The position numbers were made by a program, and so were the translations under genes. The notes under the pieces were generated by a model. It ran no database searches. It was not told where the DNA came from and worked only from the letters and a program-made list of their open reading frames with translations. From Candidatus Bathyarchaeota archaeon (GTDB taxonomy: Archaea > Thermoproteota > Bathyarchaeia > Bathyarchaeales > Bathycorpusculaceae), in the NCBI GenBank assembly GCA_026414485.1, contig JAOAIX010000012.1:1-59580 (forward strand): a stretch of DNA of 59,580 nucleotides, read 5' to 3'. The first letter of the stretch is position 1. Every line of letters starts with the position of its first letter. Positions 45,348-53,906 of this stretch are shown piece by piece.

Positions 45348-46400
45348 TTAAACACGGGCATAGATCCGGTCGCTTGTATATTGCCCTGTGTGCATTTCAT
45401 TTTCAATTTCGCGTAGCAAAAGAATTCTCTTAAAAGTAGGTGGATGCGTCGCAAAAAGACTGTTCAATTGGTTCCATGTGGATTTGGCTTCTTGCTCCAT
45501 GGCATATTCCAGCTCTCGCTCATCTAAAACTCCATCTTGGTCTAAATCATATTCATTTTTCATATCCATAATTTTACGCATTTCCTGTTGGGCGGTGCTT
45601 GGATCCTCAATATAGAATGCTCGCATTTCAGAAGGCGCATTAGGCATAATCGACAAACCATAAGTTATTTTTGCTAGTGCGCTTGACAAACTTCTTGGTG
45701 TCCCTGTAAGATACGCAGAAAATGCATCTGCGTAATGCTCGCGTAGTCGACTGAGTCTTCTAACACTCAAAAAAGTAATTACATATACTACAAATGACAT
45801 CGCGCCAATAGCTAAGAATATAACTCCCGCGTTTCCTTCGTTTTTTTGTCTTCTAGTGGAGTAAGAACTGAACATAGCTGCCCGAAACATTGTCTGCGCT
45901 ATTATGTATGCTATTAATGGCAGCGCCGACAAAACAGTCATTACAATGTAATCTTTATGTTTTATATGTCCTATTTCGTGTCCAATTACTGCTCTTATTT
46001 CATCTTTGTTTAAATTTTTTAAAAGCCCTTCATGTACCGCCAACGTGGTGCTATTGGCAGTTCTGCCAAAAACAAAGGCGTTAGGAGCTTTGCTTGGAAC
46101 CGTGGCCAACCGCGGCATTGGTACGCCGCTTTTATCCGCAAGCTCTTTAACAGTTGTCTCCAGCCATGGATTCTCTCCCGGTTTGAGGTAGTGTAGGTGG
46201 GTGACCGCGCTTATTATAATTGGGCCTATCAGATACTGGAAAAGTATGAAAAGTCCTGTGCCTGATAAACCGACAATCAAACCTGATAGCGTATCTAATT
46301 GTAGCAGGAAGAGCAAGGTAAATAAAAACAGAGCAAAGATAAACCCTGCTATGAAAATGGATATTCCCATAGCCAACTTCAAATTTGCCAGTTTAGACAT
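45348..46400 (-). CDS. htpX: HtpX-like M48 membrane protease with an inserted EF-hand loop
   Basis: A 350-residue protease. Two N-terminal helices, then VPMPRLATVPSKAPNAFVFG, the zinc motif VIGHEIGHIKHKD (HExxH) near residue 139, further helices at about 155-215 and the third zinc ligand region RLREHYADAFSAYLTG with Glu near 222. Between the protease core and the C-terminus lies EYDLDQDGVLDERELEYAM, a canonical EF-hand loop (D-x-D-x-D-G-x-L-D-x-x-E), unusual for HtpX. It would degrade misfolded membrane proteins. ATG start. Confidence 0.88.
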   Translation of the reverse strand: MSKLANLKLAMGISIFIAGFIFALFLFTLLFLLQLDTLSGLIVGLSGTGLFILFQYLIGPIIISAVTHLHYLKPGENPWLETTVKELADKSGVPMPRLATVPSKAPNAFVFGRTANSTTLAVHEGLLKNLNKDEIRAVIGHEIGHIKHKDYIVMTVLSALPLIAYIIAQTMFRAAMFSSYSTRRQKNEGNAGVIFLAIGAMSFVVYVITFLSVRRLSRLREHYADAFSAYLTGTPRSLSSALAKITYGLSIMPNAPSEMRAFYIEDPSTAQQEMRKIMDMKNEYDLDQDGVLDERELEYAMEQEAKSTWNQLNSLFATHPPTFKRILLLREIENEMHTGQYTSDRIYARV

Positions 46401-46496
46401 GCTCTGTGCTCCATTGTTTCACATGAGCATCGCTTACAGAATTAAGGCTTTTCCCACAATTCCGTTTTTTAAATCTAAAATAAAGAATAGAAAAAA

Positions 46497-47477
46497 TTAG
46501 ATAGGGTAGGCACCACAAATTTTACAGAACTGAATTTTTGTTTTTATGTAGCTTTTGCAGTAGGGACACTGAATACCGCCCTTGTCTTTGTAGACATCCT
46601 TGGGTTTACCAAATTTCTTTCTAAAATGTTCGTAGTAGAGGAGCTGTTCTTTATCTTGGATTCTTACTTCGTCTTTTTCAAGAATCTCTTTCTTCTTCTC
46701 TTCAAATTCCTCGTCAGTAAAAACATCGTTAAAGAATGTTCGGAGAACTTCAGTTCCCGTTCCTGCTTCCAGAGGAGCTTTGGGTCGCCAGATGATGTCT
46801 TTGGGTATTACGTCTTCGTAAGCTTTACGTAAAATCCATTTGCTATACTTTACGCCGTCAGTGAAGTTGATTTTTAACTTTATGGGTAACTTCTTTGCCC
46901 ATTCCATAAACATAGGATCCAGATAAGGTGCTTTGATGCTCATTCCCATAGATTCTGCCATGGGAATGGAGGAGAACCCCATTTCTGCCCACATCTCTTG
47001 CTGTTTTTTTGCAAATTCTTCTTCAGAGAGGTGAAATTGCCATGGATAGCCAAAGAGTTCGTCTAATCCGTCTCCTGTAAATACTGTTTTTATCCCTTTT
47101 TTCTTAAGTAGTGTTAAGCCAATGTAGACAGGCATACTGTTTCGTATTTCCATTGGATCAAATTTCTTTAGGGCTTCTACAACTTTGGGTGCGTTTGTGA
47201 TGACGTCATCTCGGTCAAATACGTGGTTTTCATGGTTTAAATTCAAAAGCGCAACCATTTTCTTTACCCACTCTGTATCTTTCGGCGTACCGTGTTTGAA
47301 AGCCATTGTCAAGCATGTAATGTCAGGTTTGTATTTTACAGCCTCATATGCGATTATTTGTGTGTCTGTTCCAGCGGAAAACAGAAAACCGTCTGCCATG
47401 TTTTTTTGGACAACTTTGTTTATTAGTGTTTTAACTTCGGGCAGAAGGTGAACGTATTCTTTTGGTTCAAGAGTCAT
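46497..47477 (-). CDS. Asparagine-synthase-like ATP pyrophosphatase with C-terminal zinc ribbon
   Basis: About 326 residues from ATG 47477, chosen because GGGG precedes it and the longer frame to 47597 would begin in promoter sequence. The synthetase fold is shown by VFTGDGLDELFGYPW and RKAYEDVIPKDIIWRPKAP, both asparagine-synthase-like. The pyrophosphate loop reads SAGTDTQ in place of SGGxDS, so it diverges at a key site. The glutaminase domain is missing, so ammonia or another amide donor would be needed. The C-terminus is a CPYC...CKIC zinc ribbon. Its true substrate is open. Confidence 0.8.
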   Translation of the reverse strand: MTLEPKEYVHLLPEVKTLINKVVQKNMADGFLFSAGTDTQIIAYEAVKYKPDITCLTMAFKHGTPKDTEWVKKMVALLNLNHENHVFDRDDVITNAPKVVEALKKFDPMEIRNSMPVYIGLTLLKKKGIKTVFTGDGLDELFGYPWQFHLSEEEFAKKQQEMWAEMGFSSIPMAESMGMSIKAPYLDPMFMEWAKKLPIKLKINFTDGVKYSKWILRKAYEDVIPKDIIWRPKAPLEAGTGTEVLRTFFNDVFTDEEFEEKKKEILEKDEVRIQDKEQLLYYEHFRKKFGKPKDVYKDKGGIQCPYCKSYIKTKIQFCKICGAYPI

Positions 47478-47690
47478 GTTGTTTTTCCCCGTTATACCAG
47501 AATTTGGTACGCTGCAACTATTTAAATTTATCCACATGCCTACAAAAGGCATAAAAATATAAACATGTGTATTAAAAGTGAAGAAAACAGTGGACACTTG
47601 CTTTTTAAATTCGGCGTCTGTGATGTTCAGTTACCTTTAAAAGTTCATAAAGAACGTTCTTAACAAGACAACCCATTCAGGGTGTAGCGT

Positions 47691-48443
47691 TTGAAAGTTA
47701 GTCTCGTCCACATGAAAGTTCGCCCCAACCTCAAAAGTAACCTAACCGCCGCAGAAAGAGGTATCAAAGAAGCCACAAAACAAAAACCTGATTTTATTGC
47801 TCTTCCCGAGTACTTTTCTGTCCCAAACAACATGGAGCAATTCAACAATGCCCAAAATATAAGTAAAGAGACTTACCTGCCAACAATTCTTTTTCTCAAA
47901 CAGACTTCTCAACAGTATCCCGAGGTTTACCTTGCAGGTGGAACGGTTCTTGAAGAAGACAAAGGCCATTTTTATAACACCGCTACATTATGGAAGGGAG
48001 GCGTCTTGATTGGTACTTATCGTAAGCGCAATCCAATTATCGCTGAACTTAAAGCGGGAGTAAGTAAAGGTGACAAACCTGCGGTATTTTCTACACCACA
48101 TTGTAAAGTTGGAATGCTTGTTTGCGCCGACATGTTTGACCCACCAACCATAAAAGCAATTGTTGATTTAGGTGCAGAACTTGTCTTTTTGCCCGTTGCA
48201 GCAATGGGTACCCATCCACATGTAAAAGGTCACCCGTTAACTGAGAAACTTGCTTCAGAAAACGGAATCTACGTAGTCAAAGTTGGCAACGTCAGTTCCA
48301 ACGCCCGCGGCGGTAGAAGCGCTTTTATCACTCCGTGGGGTATAGAGCAGGAGGTTTCCGATGCCGTGGAAGATTCAGTTATAACCACAGATTTAGATAT
48401 GCAAAAACTCAGAGAATACCGTCAACGTCTCAATAGAGTTTAG
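47691..48443 (+). CDS. Nitrilase-superfamily carbon-nitrogen hydrolase
   Basis: A 250-residue enzyme with the Glu-Lys-Cys triad: FIALPEYFSVP (Glu near 40), GTYRKRNP (Lys near 112) and GMLVCADMFDPPTI (Cys near 145). It hydrolyses or condenses amide C-N bonds; the substrate class cannot be fixed, though omega-amidase or N-carbamoyl hydrolase types are common. TTG start at 47691. It ends 14 bases into the convergent CxCPRC gene. Confidence 0.88.
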   Translation: MKVSLVHMKVRPNLKSNLTAAERGIKEATKQKPDFIALPEYFSVPNNMEQFNNAQNISKETYLPTILFLKQTSQQYPEVYLAGGTVLEEDKGHFYNTATLWKGGVLIGTYRKRNPIIAELKAGVSKGDKPAVFSTPHCKVGMLVCADMFDPPTIKAIVDLGAELVFLPVAAMGTHPHVKGHPLTEKLASENGIYVVKVGNVSSNARGGRSAFITPWGIEQEVSDAVEDSVITTDLDMQKLREYRQRLNRV

Positions 48444-49314
48444 CCCAATTATCCACTATTCTTATCATATGTTTAAAATCGTTTTTGCAGAGCCAATCTC
48501 GATATTCCGAATTCTTGACGGCGTAACGTGCAATCTGTCGTGCATTCTCCGAGTCATGTACCAACAGCAATACTCCCAATAAACTATGTCGACTCAAATA
48601 AGCCACCGTCTTAAGAAGTGCCTCGGCCTTTTCATCATTTATCATCTCTCCACTCAACTCCACAACCACAGGTTTCTTTAAGATTTTCAAGAAGTCTTGG
48701 GTCAGCAAATCCACCCAATAGTTAGTCGTGTAATCTCGAGCTGAAAGAGGGACATGAAAATAATCCACCATTTCCGCTATAGCTTCAAAATCTATTCCAA
48801 AGCGCTCTTTTGCCATCAACGGATCAGGAAACATTTCTACGGCAAATACGCCTTTGACACGTGATTTAGCTTCTTTGATGAAGCTTGTTACAGCTTGTGC
48901 TCGCCAATCTGTCCAGTTTAAGCCGCTAAGACGACAGAGCTCCACACATCGCGGACAAGTGCAAAATTCCTGATCGGGAAAATGATAGAGGTTGAGGGTG
49001 ACACCTCGTATATCCTCCTTATTTATGCTTTCTATATATTCAAGCACTTTAGTCTGATAAGCAGGGTTAGTAGGGCATACGTAATCAAATACCAAATTGG
49101 CTTTGCGGTTCTTACGTAATGCAGGCCCATTTTTTGAAGTTGCAGCTAAACTTGGGTCTTCACGGATGGCTTTCGCGTCACAGAAACAAGTAACATCGTT
49201 TTGCATATCTTTTGCTGCTGGAAAAACTTGTCCATCGACCCATTTTGAGTAATACACATTCATTTCGTAGCCTTCAACTTTTTCTGGAGAATATGTGACT
49301 AAGCCAATTTTCAT
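48430..49314 (-). CDS. CxCPRC-family protein, copy 2 (putative TIM-barrel, function unknown)
   Basis: About 294 residues from ATG 49314, where the family N-terminus MKIGLVTYSPEKVEGYEM begins; the longer frame to 49395 would overlap the divergent ferredoxin gene. It shares the FCTCPRCVELCRLSGLNWTD block near residues 120-140, the PDP and AKERFGIDFEAIAEMVDYF segment, and IVDNWAKLY at the end. It is the most divergent of the three copies: the YATPWYWET segment of the others is replaced by YTTNYWVDLL. No signal peptide. It is divergent from ferredoxin-cbiZ with only 58 bases between. Confidence 0.7.
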   Translation of the reverse strand: MKIGLVTYSPEKVEGYEMNVYYSKWVDGQVFPAAKDMQNDVTCFCDAKAIREDPSLAATSKNGPALRKNRKANLVFDYVCPTNPAYQTKVLEYIESINKEDIRGVTLNLYHFPDQEFCTCPRCVELCRLSGLNWTDWRAQAVTSFIKEAKSRVKGVFAVEMFPDPLMAKERFGIDFEAIAEMVDYFHVPLSARDYTTNYWVDLLTQDFLKILKKPVVVELSGEMINDEKAEALLKTVAYLSRHSLLGVLLLVHDSENARQIARYAVKNSEYRDWLCKNDFKHMIRIVDNWAKLY

Positions 49315-49372
49315 GATTTTGCCTCGCGCGCAACAGATATATTCGTGAGTCTTATTTAATTGTTGACTCTCC

Positions 49373-49588
49373 ATGGATACGCATAAGGCTCCCATAGAAA
49401 TTGATTATGCCAAATGTCCTCCTTGCTCTGGCTTAGTTTGTATTGGAGTTTGTCCTCAGGGAATTTTGGACGCAGGAGTCAACGGGAAGCCTGTCGCTGT
49501 AGATGCGTCTTCATGTAATCGGTGTGGTGTCTGCGCAGATTTGTGTCCTTCAAAAGCCATCACCATAGCAAAGAATAAAATTATCTAA
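49373..49588 (+). CDS. Two-cluster 4Fe-4S ferredoxin
   Basis: A 71-residue protein with two cysteine sets: CPPCSGLVCIGVCPQG near residues 15-30 and CNRCGVCADLCPSKA near 48-62. The second is a standard CxxCxxCxxxCP; the first is unusual (CxxC-4-C-3-CP). It would carry low-potential electrons. The next gene, cbiZ, starts 6 bases later, so the two are likely cotranscribed. It could supply electrons to a corrinoid or radical enzyme. Confidence 0.88.
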   Translation: MDTHKAPIEIDYAKCPPCSGLVCIGVCPQGILDAGVNGKPVAVDASSCNRCGVCADLCPSKAITIAKNKII

Positions 49589-49594
49589 AAATAA

Positions 49595-50677
49595 GTGGCT
49601 GATACCTTGATGAAACAATTTGACCTTGTCGGTAAGGGTATTAAACTTGTTCTCAAAGAGAATGTGCTCGCAGTTATTTCTGATAGCGAATTAAACACAG
49701 TTAGCTCTGCAATTTACAATGGTGGTGGCTTAAAGAAAACTAAGATAATAATCAATACTCAAGTTACAGATGAATATGGGGATCGTCCTCTTCACGATAA
49801 CCCTCAACTTTTCATCACAGAGTCATTTAAGAAATTAGGACGCAACGACAATTTTGTGGGTATGGTTACTTATGCTAATATCGCTGATTTCGCGTTAGTT
49901 TCCAAAACCTCAGATGATTTGGGCGTAAGTGTTATCGCAACTGCTGGATGTACTCACGCTGAGACAGCAGGCGAGAAAATTGTGGTTCAGCCTATCGCAG
50001 GAACCATCAACATAATAGTAGTCATTGATGGGCATCCTGATGAAGCTTGCTTAGTTAGTTGTCTCATTACTGCGACTGAAGCAAAAACTGCCGCTCTGCG
50101 AGAACTGGATGTACGTAGTAGGTACTCTGGTTCAGAAGCAACAGGAACCGTAACCGACGCCATGGTTGTAGCCGAAACAGGGAACGGCCCTAAAATCATC
50201 TATGGTGGTCCAGCTTCAAAACTGGGGCAGTTAGTTGCTTCATGTACTAGGCAAGCTGTGAAAGAAGCTGTATCGCGCTCCAGAATTGGTGGCTTTGCAC
50301 CACAACGATCAGTTGTGCAACGTTTAGCTGAGCATCATTTGTCAGTTAAGCGATTAGCATTCGAACTTTCAAAAGTTCCAAGCCTCAACACTGATGCTAA
50401 AACGCTAAGCGATTTTCTGACTAGAAAGTTGAATGAAGAGCCACTTTTTGCCTCGCTAGTTTTTGCAGCCGTGAAAATTAGCGAAGATTTTGAGCAAGGT
50501 TTGGTTCCTGCAAAATTTGGAGACCTAAGTTTATTAGGTAAACATTTTGCTGATTTGTTTGCAAAAAAGCACAGCCGTCGTAGCTGCAATGAAGATTGTG
50601 ATGTGAATTTGCCTCCTTTTCTCAGACAAGTGCTTGTGGGTTTGTTAGAATCCGCTCTTTCTGAGGGTAAAAACTGA
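49595..50677 (+). CDS. cbiZ: Adenosylcobinamide amidohydrolase
   Basis: A 360-residue enzyme whose first about 220 residues match CbiZ: SSAIYNGGGLKKTKIIIN, VSVIATAGCTHAETAGE, GTINIIVVIDGHP and TEAKTAALRELDVRSRYSGS. CbiZ removes the aminopropanol side chain from cobinamide so that archaea can remake and salvage corrinoids. The C-terminal about 130 residues are an extension I do not recognise (LPPFLRQVLVGLLESALSEG at the end). GTG 49595 or ATG 49610 start. Coupled to ferredoxin upstream and followed after 60 bases by CxCPRC copy 3. Confidence 0.9.
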   Translation: MADTLMKQFDLVGKGIKLVLKENVLAVISDSELNTVSSAIYNGGGLKKTKIIINTQVTDEYGDRPLHDNPQLFITESFKKLGRNDNFVGMVTYANIADFALVSKTSDDLGVSVIATAGCTHAETAGEKIVVQPIAGTINIIVVIDGHPDEACLVSCLITATEAKTAALRELDVRSRYSGSEATGTVTDAMVVAETGNGPKIIYGGPASKLGQLVASCTRQAVKEAVSRSRIGGFAPQRSVVQRLAEHHLSVKRLAFELSKVPSLNTDAKTLSDFLTRKLNEEPLFASLVFAAVKISEDFEQGLVPAKFGDLSLLGKHFADLFAKKHSRRSCNEDCDVNLPPFLRQVLVGLLESALSEGKN

Positions 50678-50737
50678 AACCTTAAATAACCTGCGAAATT
50701 ATCCGTTAGCAATAAACTAAACCTATTGGTGAAAAAT

Positions 50738-51637
50738 TTGAAATTCGGAGTCTTCCTATATCAACCTGAACCAGTTGAAGGTGTGGACTACAACTTCTAC
50801 CGTATTAAGCCTGAATCAGGAACGGTGGGTAAACCTAACCCAAAAATGTACACTAACATCGCAGTTTTCGGTGACAACGCTTTAGCTGCAAAACGCCCAG
50901 AGTGGATTTCTGTCAGCACCAATGGACCTGCATTCCGAACTAATAAGCGGTACAACTTACGCTGGGATGTACTATGTATGACCAATCCAGAAGTTCGTGA
51001 ATACAATCTAAAACTTATTGAGGAATGTGCGAGAGTAACCCCTGGCATCAGTATAAGTAGCCAGCATTTTGCTGACTACGCATTTTGCACCTGCCCCAGA
51101 TGTGTTGAACAGTGGCGCCAAAGTGGTTTGAACTGGGTGAATTGGCGAGCTAACACGGTTACAGAATTCCTCAAAGAAGTGCGCGAAAAAGTTGTCAACA
51201 AACCCTTATTTGTGAACTGCTTACCTGACCCACTGCTTGGAAAAGAACGGTTTGGTTACGACTTTGCCGCTATGGCTGAATACGCTGACTATTTTGTTAT
51301 ACCTATGTTCTCTAAGGCGTATCCTACACCATGGTATTGGGAAACAATTGCCAGAGGCTACAAGAGCTTCCTCAAGAAACCCGTATTTGTAAACTTTTAC
51401 GTTCGTGGTCCAGGTGAAACATGGGATACCGTGGCGCCTACCAAGCAAATCATGACTGTTGCTACTCGAGTCGCTAGAACAGGTGTAGACGGCATCATTT
51501 TCCTTGCAGAGAAGGCACAGTGGATTAAAGAGTTCCAAAAGAATGCTGTCCAAGACAAAGAGACCCGTGAGTTCCTTAAAGATCATGGTGGAGACGAAGT
51601 TTTAGAGCTTTTCAATCGCTGGGAAAAAATGTTCTAA
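50738..51637 (+). CDS. CxCPRC-family protein, copy 3 (putative TIM-barrel, function unknown)
   Basis: A 299-residue member starting at TTG 50738, which has GGTGA 6 bases upstream and gives the same N-terminus as the other copies (MKFGVFLYQPEPVEG). Conserved blocks are FCTCPRCVEQWRQSGLNWVN near 118-137, LPDPLLGKERFGYDFAAMAE, YPTPWYWETIARGYKSF and LELFNRWEKMF. It is clearly closer to copy 1. Same strand as ferredoxin and cbiZ, 60 bases downstream. The repeated phrase PTPWYWET and the Asp in PDP are candidates for functional residues. Confidence 0.7.
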   Translation: MKFGVFLYQPEPVEGVDYNFYRIKPESGTVGKPNPKMYTNIAVFGDNALAAKRPEWISVSTNGPAFRTNKRYNLRWDVLCMTNPEVREYNLKLIEECARVTPGISISSQHFADYAFCTCPRCVEQWRQSGLNWVNWRANTVTEFLKEVREKVVNKPLFVNCLPDPLLGKERFGYDFAAMAEYADYFVIPMFSKAYPTPWYWETIARGYKSFLKKPVFVNFYVRGPGETWDTVAPTKQIMTVATRVARTGVDGIIFLAEKAQWIKEFQKNAVQDKETREFLKDHGGDEVLELFNRWEKMF

Positions 51638-51682
51638 AATCTCTTTTTTATTTCTATATTTTTGGGTAAAAGCAGCAGGTTT

Positions 51683-53317
51683 TTACTGTTTGCGTTTCCT
51701 TATAAAATAAACCACCCCGCTAACGGCAATTGCGCCGATGAATCCTCCTCCAACATATATGCCGTTTTTAGCAATAAACGGTTGTTCATTGATCTTTATC
51801 ATAACTTGGTTGCTATCACAGGCAAAAAATAGGTCGTTACCACTGAATGTTGCTTGGGCAACCCAAGTTCCTGTGCTGTTTGGCTGGAAAACTACGCTAA
51901 AAGTGCCGTTTGCCATGGTTCGTGTTTCAACTTGGTAGGTTTCAGCCGCGCTCATAATTTGTATAGTTAACGGAACACTGCTGTTTAGACCCACTAACAT
52001 ACCTTGTATTGTGACATTTTCGCCTACGTGAGCTTTTTCAGATACCGACGTGATGTTTAGGCTAGCCGACTGCTTAACTGTATAGCTGCCGTTGGCAACT
52101 AAACTATTCATGAGTATATCTTTTGCTAAAACGCGGTATTCCACTACTGTGCCTGCCCTCTGAGGAGGAATGACGGCTGTACAGTTTTTTGTGGTAACGT
52201 TCATGTTAATGCTTTGTGAGCTGTTCCAGCTATCCGTCGTGTATTCCAAAACTGCGTTGATCAATTCGAAATTTGAAATATACGTGATGGTTGTGGAGTT
52301 AGTGGGGTAAACTCTACCCAGTAGCCCTGCAGGAATTAAGCTGCCGTTTTCGAATTGGGTTTTGATGAGAAATTCTACTTCCCCTGCGCCTGATTCTCCA
52401 ATTAGAACCAAATGATACAACGTTTTGGTTGCATTGTTAGCGGAGAAATTTAAAAACATGTCCTGTCCTCGAAACTCGCAACTGGCATAGGCTACACCTC
52501 GATATTTTTCGCTGTCCAAGTTATAGCCGCCTACTCCGTTCGTTAGATTGCCATAGAGTCCAGGTTCCCACGGTAGGGGCATGTTATTAATGACAAGAGA
52601 GTGGGCGTCGCTCATAGCATAAAGCCTCGCTTCATACATGTCGAGTGTGTGTGGAACTTTTATCCAGATTTCTATGTTGGCTTTGTCGGTTACAAACTCG
52701 TAAGCCCAACTAGTATTGAACGTTGACCCTTGATTTGTAGTTTTACCTTCTATGTAGCGTGAATGCCACCGGTTAGTTTCCAAATTTTCAATAATCATAA
52801 ACGTAGCCGCTTGTGTGCCATTACTCTGTCTTATGTCGTTTTCTATTACAAATGTATAGTTTCCCGTCATTTGGGGAACAAAAAACGTGTGATTCACTCT
52901 GCTTCCTAAATGTTCTGGGAGTCCCGCTGCCTCAGTATGTTCACTTTCCTGAATCCCCTCTGGGTTGTATACGTAAATGTCATAGTCTGTTTTTGGAGCT
53001 GAACCATTATGTACCCATTCTCCATAGCAGTAAACATGATATGTGTGATTTGCTACTAAAGGCACAACTATACTCCAATTGCTTCCTATTGATATCTGTG
53101 ACTCATTAAAATGGACAGGAAACATAGGTTTCTCAACAATTGTAACGTTGCCCTGCGGAGAGTTTAGACGGGTATAAACAAAATTTTCATACTCAGAGTT
53201 TCTCCATTCTGCCTTCGCATTGACGCTGGAAAAAGGAGAGAAAACCAACGTCAACACGAAGGCTATCGCTAATACAACTAACGTGCTTTCTCTATATGAA
53301 ACATGTTTTAGGGCCAT
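51683..53317 (-). CDS. Secreted, membrane-anchored Ig-like-domain protein
   Basis: About 544 residues from ATG 53317, where a signal peptide (ALKHVSYRESTLVVLAIAFV and following) begins; the longer frame to 53416 adds no signal and looks artefactual. The ectodomain is beta-rich with many N-x-S/T sites: PLVANHTYHVYCYGEWVHNG near residue 80 looks like a jelly-roll binding domain, and an Ig-like domain lies near 430-510 (SVSEKAHVGENVTIQGMLVG, PNSTGTWVAQATFSGND). One C-terminal helix (GGGFIGAIAVSGVVYF) and a basic tail anchor it. Function unknown. Confidence 0.75.
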   Translation of the reverse strand: MALKHVSYRESTLVVLAIAFVLTLVFSPFSSVNAKAEWRNSEYENFVYTRLNSPQGNVTIVEKPMFPVHFNESQISIGSNWSIVVPLVANHTYHVYCYGEWVHNGSAPKTDYDIYVYNPEGIQESEHTEAAGLPEHLGSRVNHTFFVPQMTGNYTFVIENDIRQSNGTQAATFMIIENLETNRWHSRYIEGKTTNQGSTFNTSWAYEFVTDKANIEIWIKVPHTLDMYEARLYAMSDAHSLVINNMPLPWEPGLYGNLTNGVGGYNLDSEKYRGVAYASCEFRGQDMFLNFSANNATKTLYHLVLIGESGAGEVEFLIKTQFENGSLIPAGLLGRVYPTNSTTITYISNFELINAVLEYTTDSWNSSQSINMNVTTKNCTAVIPPQRAGTVVEYRVLAKDILMNSLVANGSYTVKQSASLNITSVSEKAHVGENVTIQGMLVGLNSSVPLTIQIMSAAETYQVETRTMANGTFSVVFQPNSTGTWVAQATFSGNDLFFACDSNQVMIKINEQPFIAKNGIYVGGGFIGAIAVSGVVYFIRKRKQ

Positions 53318-53730
53318 CACTATACTTCTCAAGCTTGTTGTTGCCTGTGCAGAATGATATTTCTTATGAAAGGTGAATCTGAATTCTCGATCAACAGAAG
53401 TGTTGTTGCGTATCAAAAGGCAATTTTTCTTTAGATGTAGTTGTACTCCGTTGCTACTTAATGGAAGTACTGATTTTTTTGGTCAGAAGATGAGTTTCTG
53501 CTTCTGAGATCGGCAATGATGTGTGTATAAACATTGTAAGTTCTGTTCAACCTCTGTCCTTTCTCTTTCTTTAATTACTCAAAATTTGTCGAGTGCCCTT
53601 TTTGTTTTTCCTTTAAAAGAGTTCTTTTTCTGGTATTGTCTGTGAAAGCGCGCAGTTGTTCTTCCTTGGTATATAGGCTCTGACTTTTTTTAGCACTTCG
53701 CAGTTTACCGACAAAAACTTAAAACAGTAT
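53318..53730. other. Gap upstream of rpoB
   Basis: Part of a 589-base gap between the surface-protein start and rpoB. It is pyrimidine-rich and A/T-rich, with no ORF I would support. In particular no rpoH frame is present in any reading frame I examined, although rpoH often precedes rpoB in archaea. Confidence 0.45.
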
Positions 53731-53736
53731 ACAAAA

Positions 53737-53763
53737 AGGTTTATTAGCATGCTGCGTAGCATG
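53737..53763 (+). promoter_or_regulatory. rpoB promoter with operator-like inverted repeat
   Basis: AGGTTTATTAG (53737-53747) is a BRE/TATA-like element. CATGCT-GCGT-AGCATG (53748-53763) is a perfect 6-bp inverted repeat directly after it, before the expected start site near 53768. Confidence 0.4.
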
Positions 53764-53800
53764 TGTTTGTGCTCTTAAAAAAGGTAGGTAACCCCTTTTT

Positions 53801-53823
53801 CGACGTTGGATCATCCAACATCG
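53801..53823 (+). promoter_or_regulatory. Hairpin in the rpoB leader
   Basis: GTTGGA-TCA-TCCAAC is a perfect 6-bp stem, extended by CGA/TCG outside a C/A mismatch. Its last base overlaps the GGAGG at 53823-53827, a ribosome-binding site far upstream of rpoB. It may control translation of the small frame that follows. Confidence 0.45.
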
Positions 53824-53837
53824 GAGGACTTGCAAGT

Positions 53838-53900
53838 TTGAAAAATACCCGCATAAAAAACATCCTAAATATCTGCAAAAGAAAAAATTGCGGGGGATAA
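53838..53900 (+). CDS. Possible 20-codon leader peptide before rpoB
   Basis: TTG 53838 with GGAGG 10 bases upstream opens a 20-residue frame (KNTRIKNILNICKRKNCGG after Met) ending 6 bases before the rpoB start and in the same frame. It is basic and Asn/Lys-rich. A leader peptide or chance; no homology can be checked here. Confidence 0.25.
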   Translation: MKNTRIKNILNICKRKNCGG

Positions 53901-53906
53901 TTAAAA

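Noticed and set aside
47478-47597. N-terminal extension of the asparagine-synthase-like gene
   Set aside because: It covers likely promoter sequence, encodes unconserved-looking residues and has no ribosome-binding site; ATG 47477 does.
53318-53416. N-terminal extension of the secreted Ig-like protein
   Set aside because: It would place a basic, non-hydrophobic segment before a clear signal peptide starting at ATG 53317.
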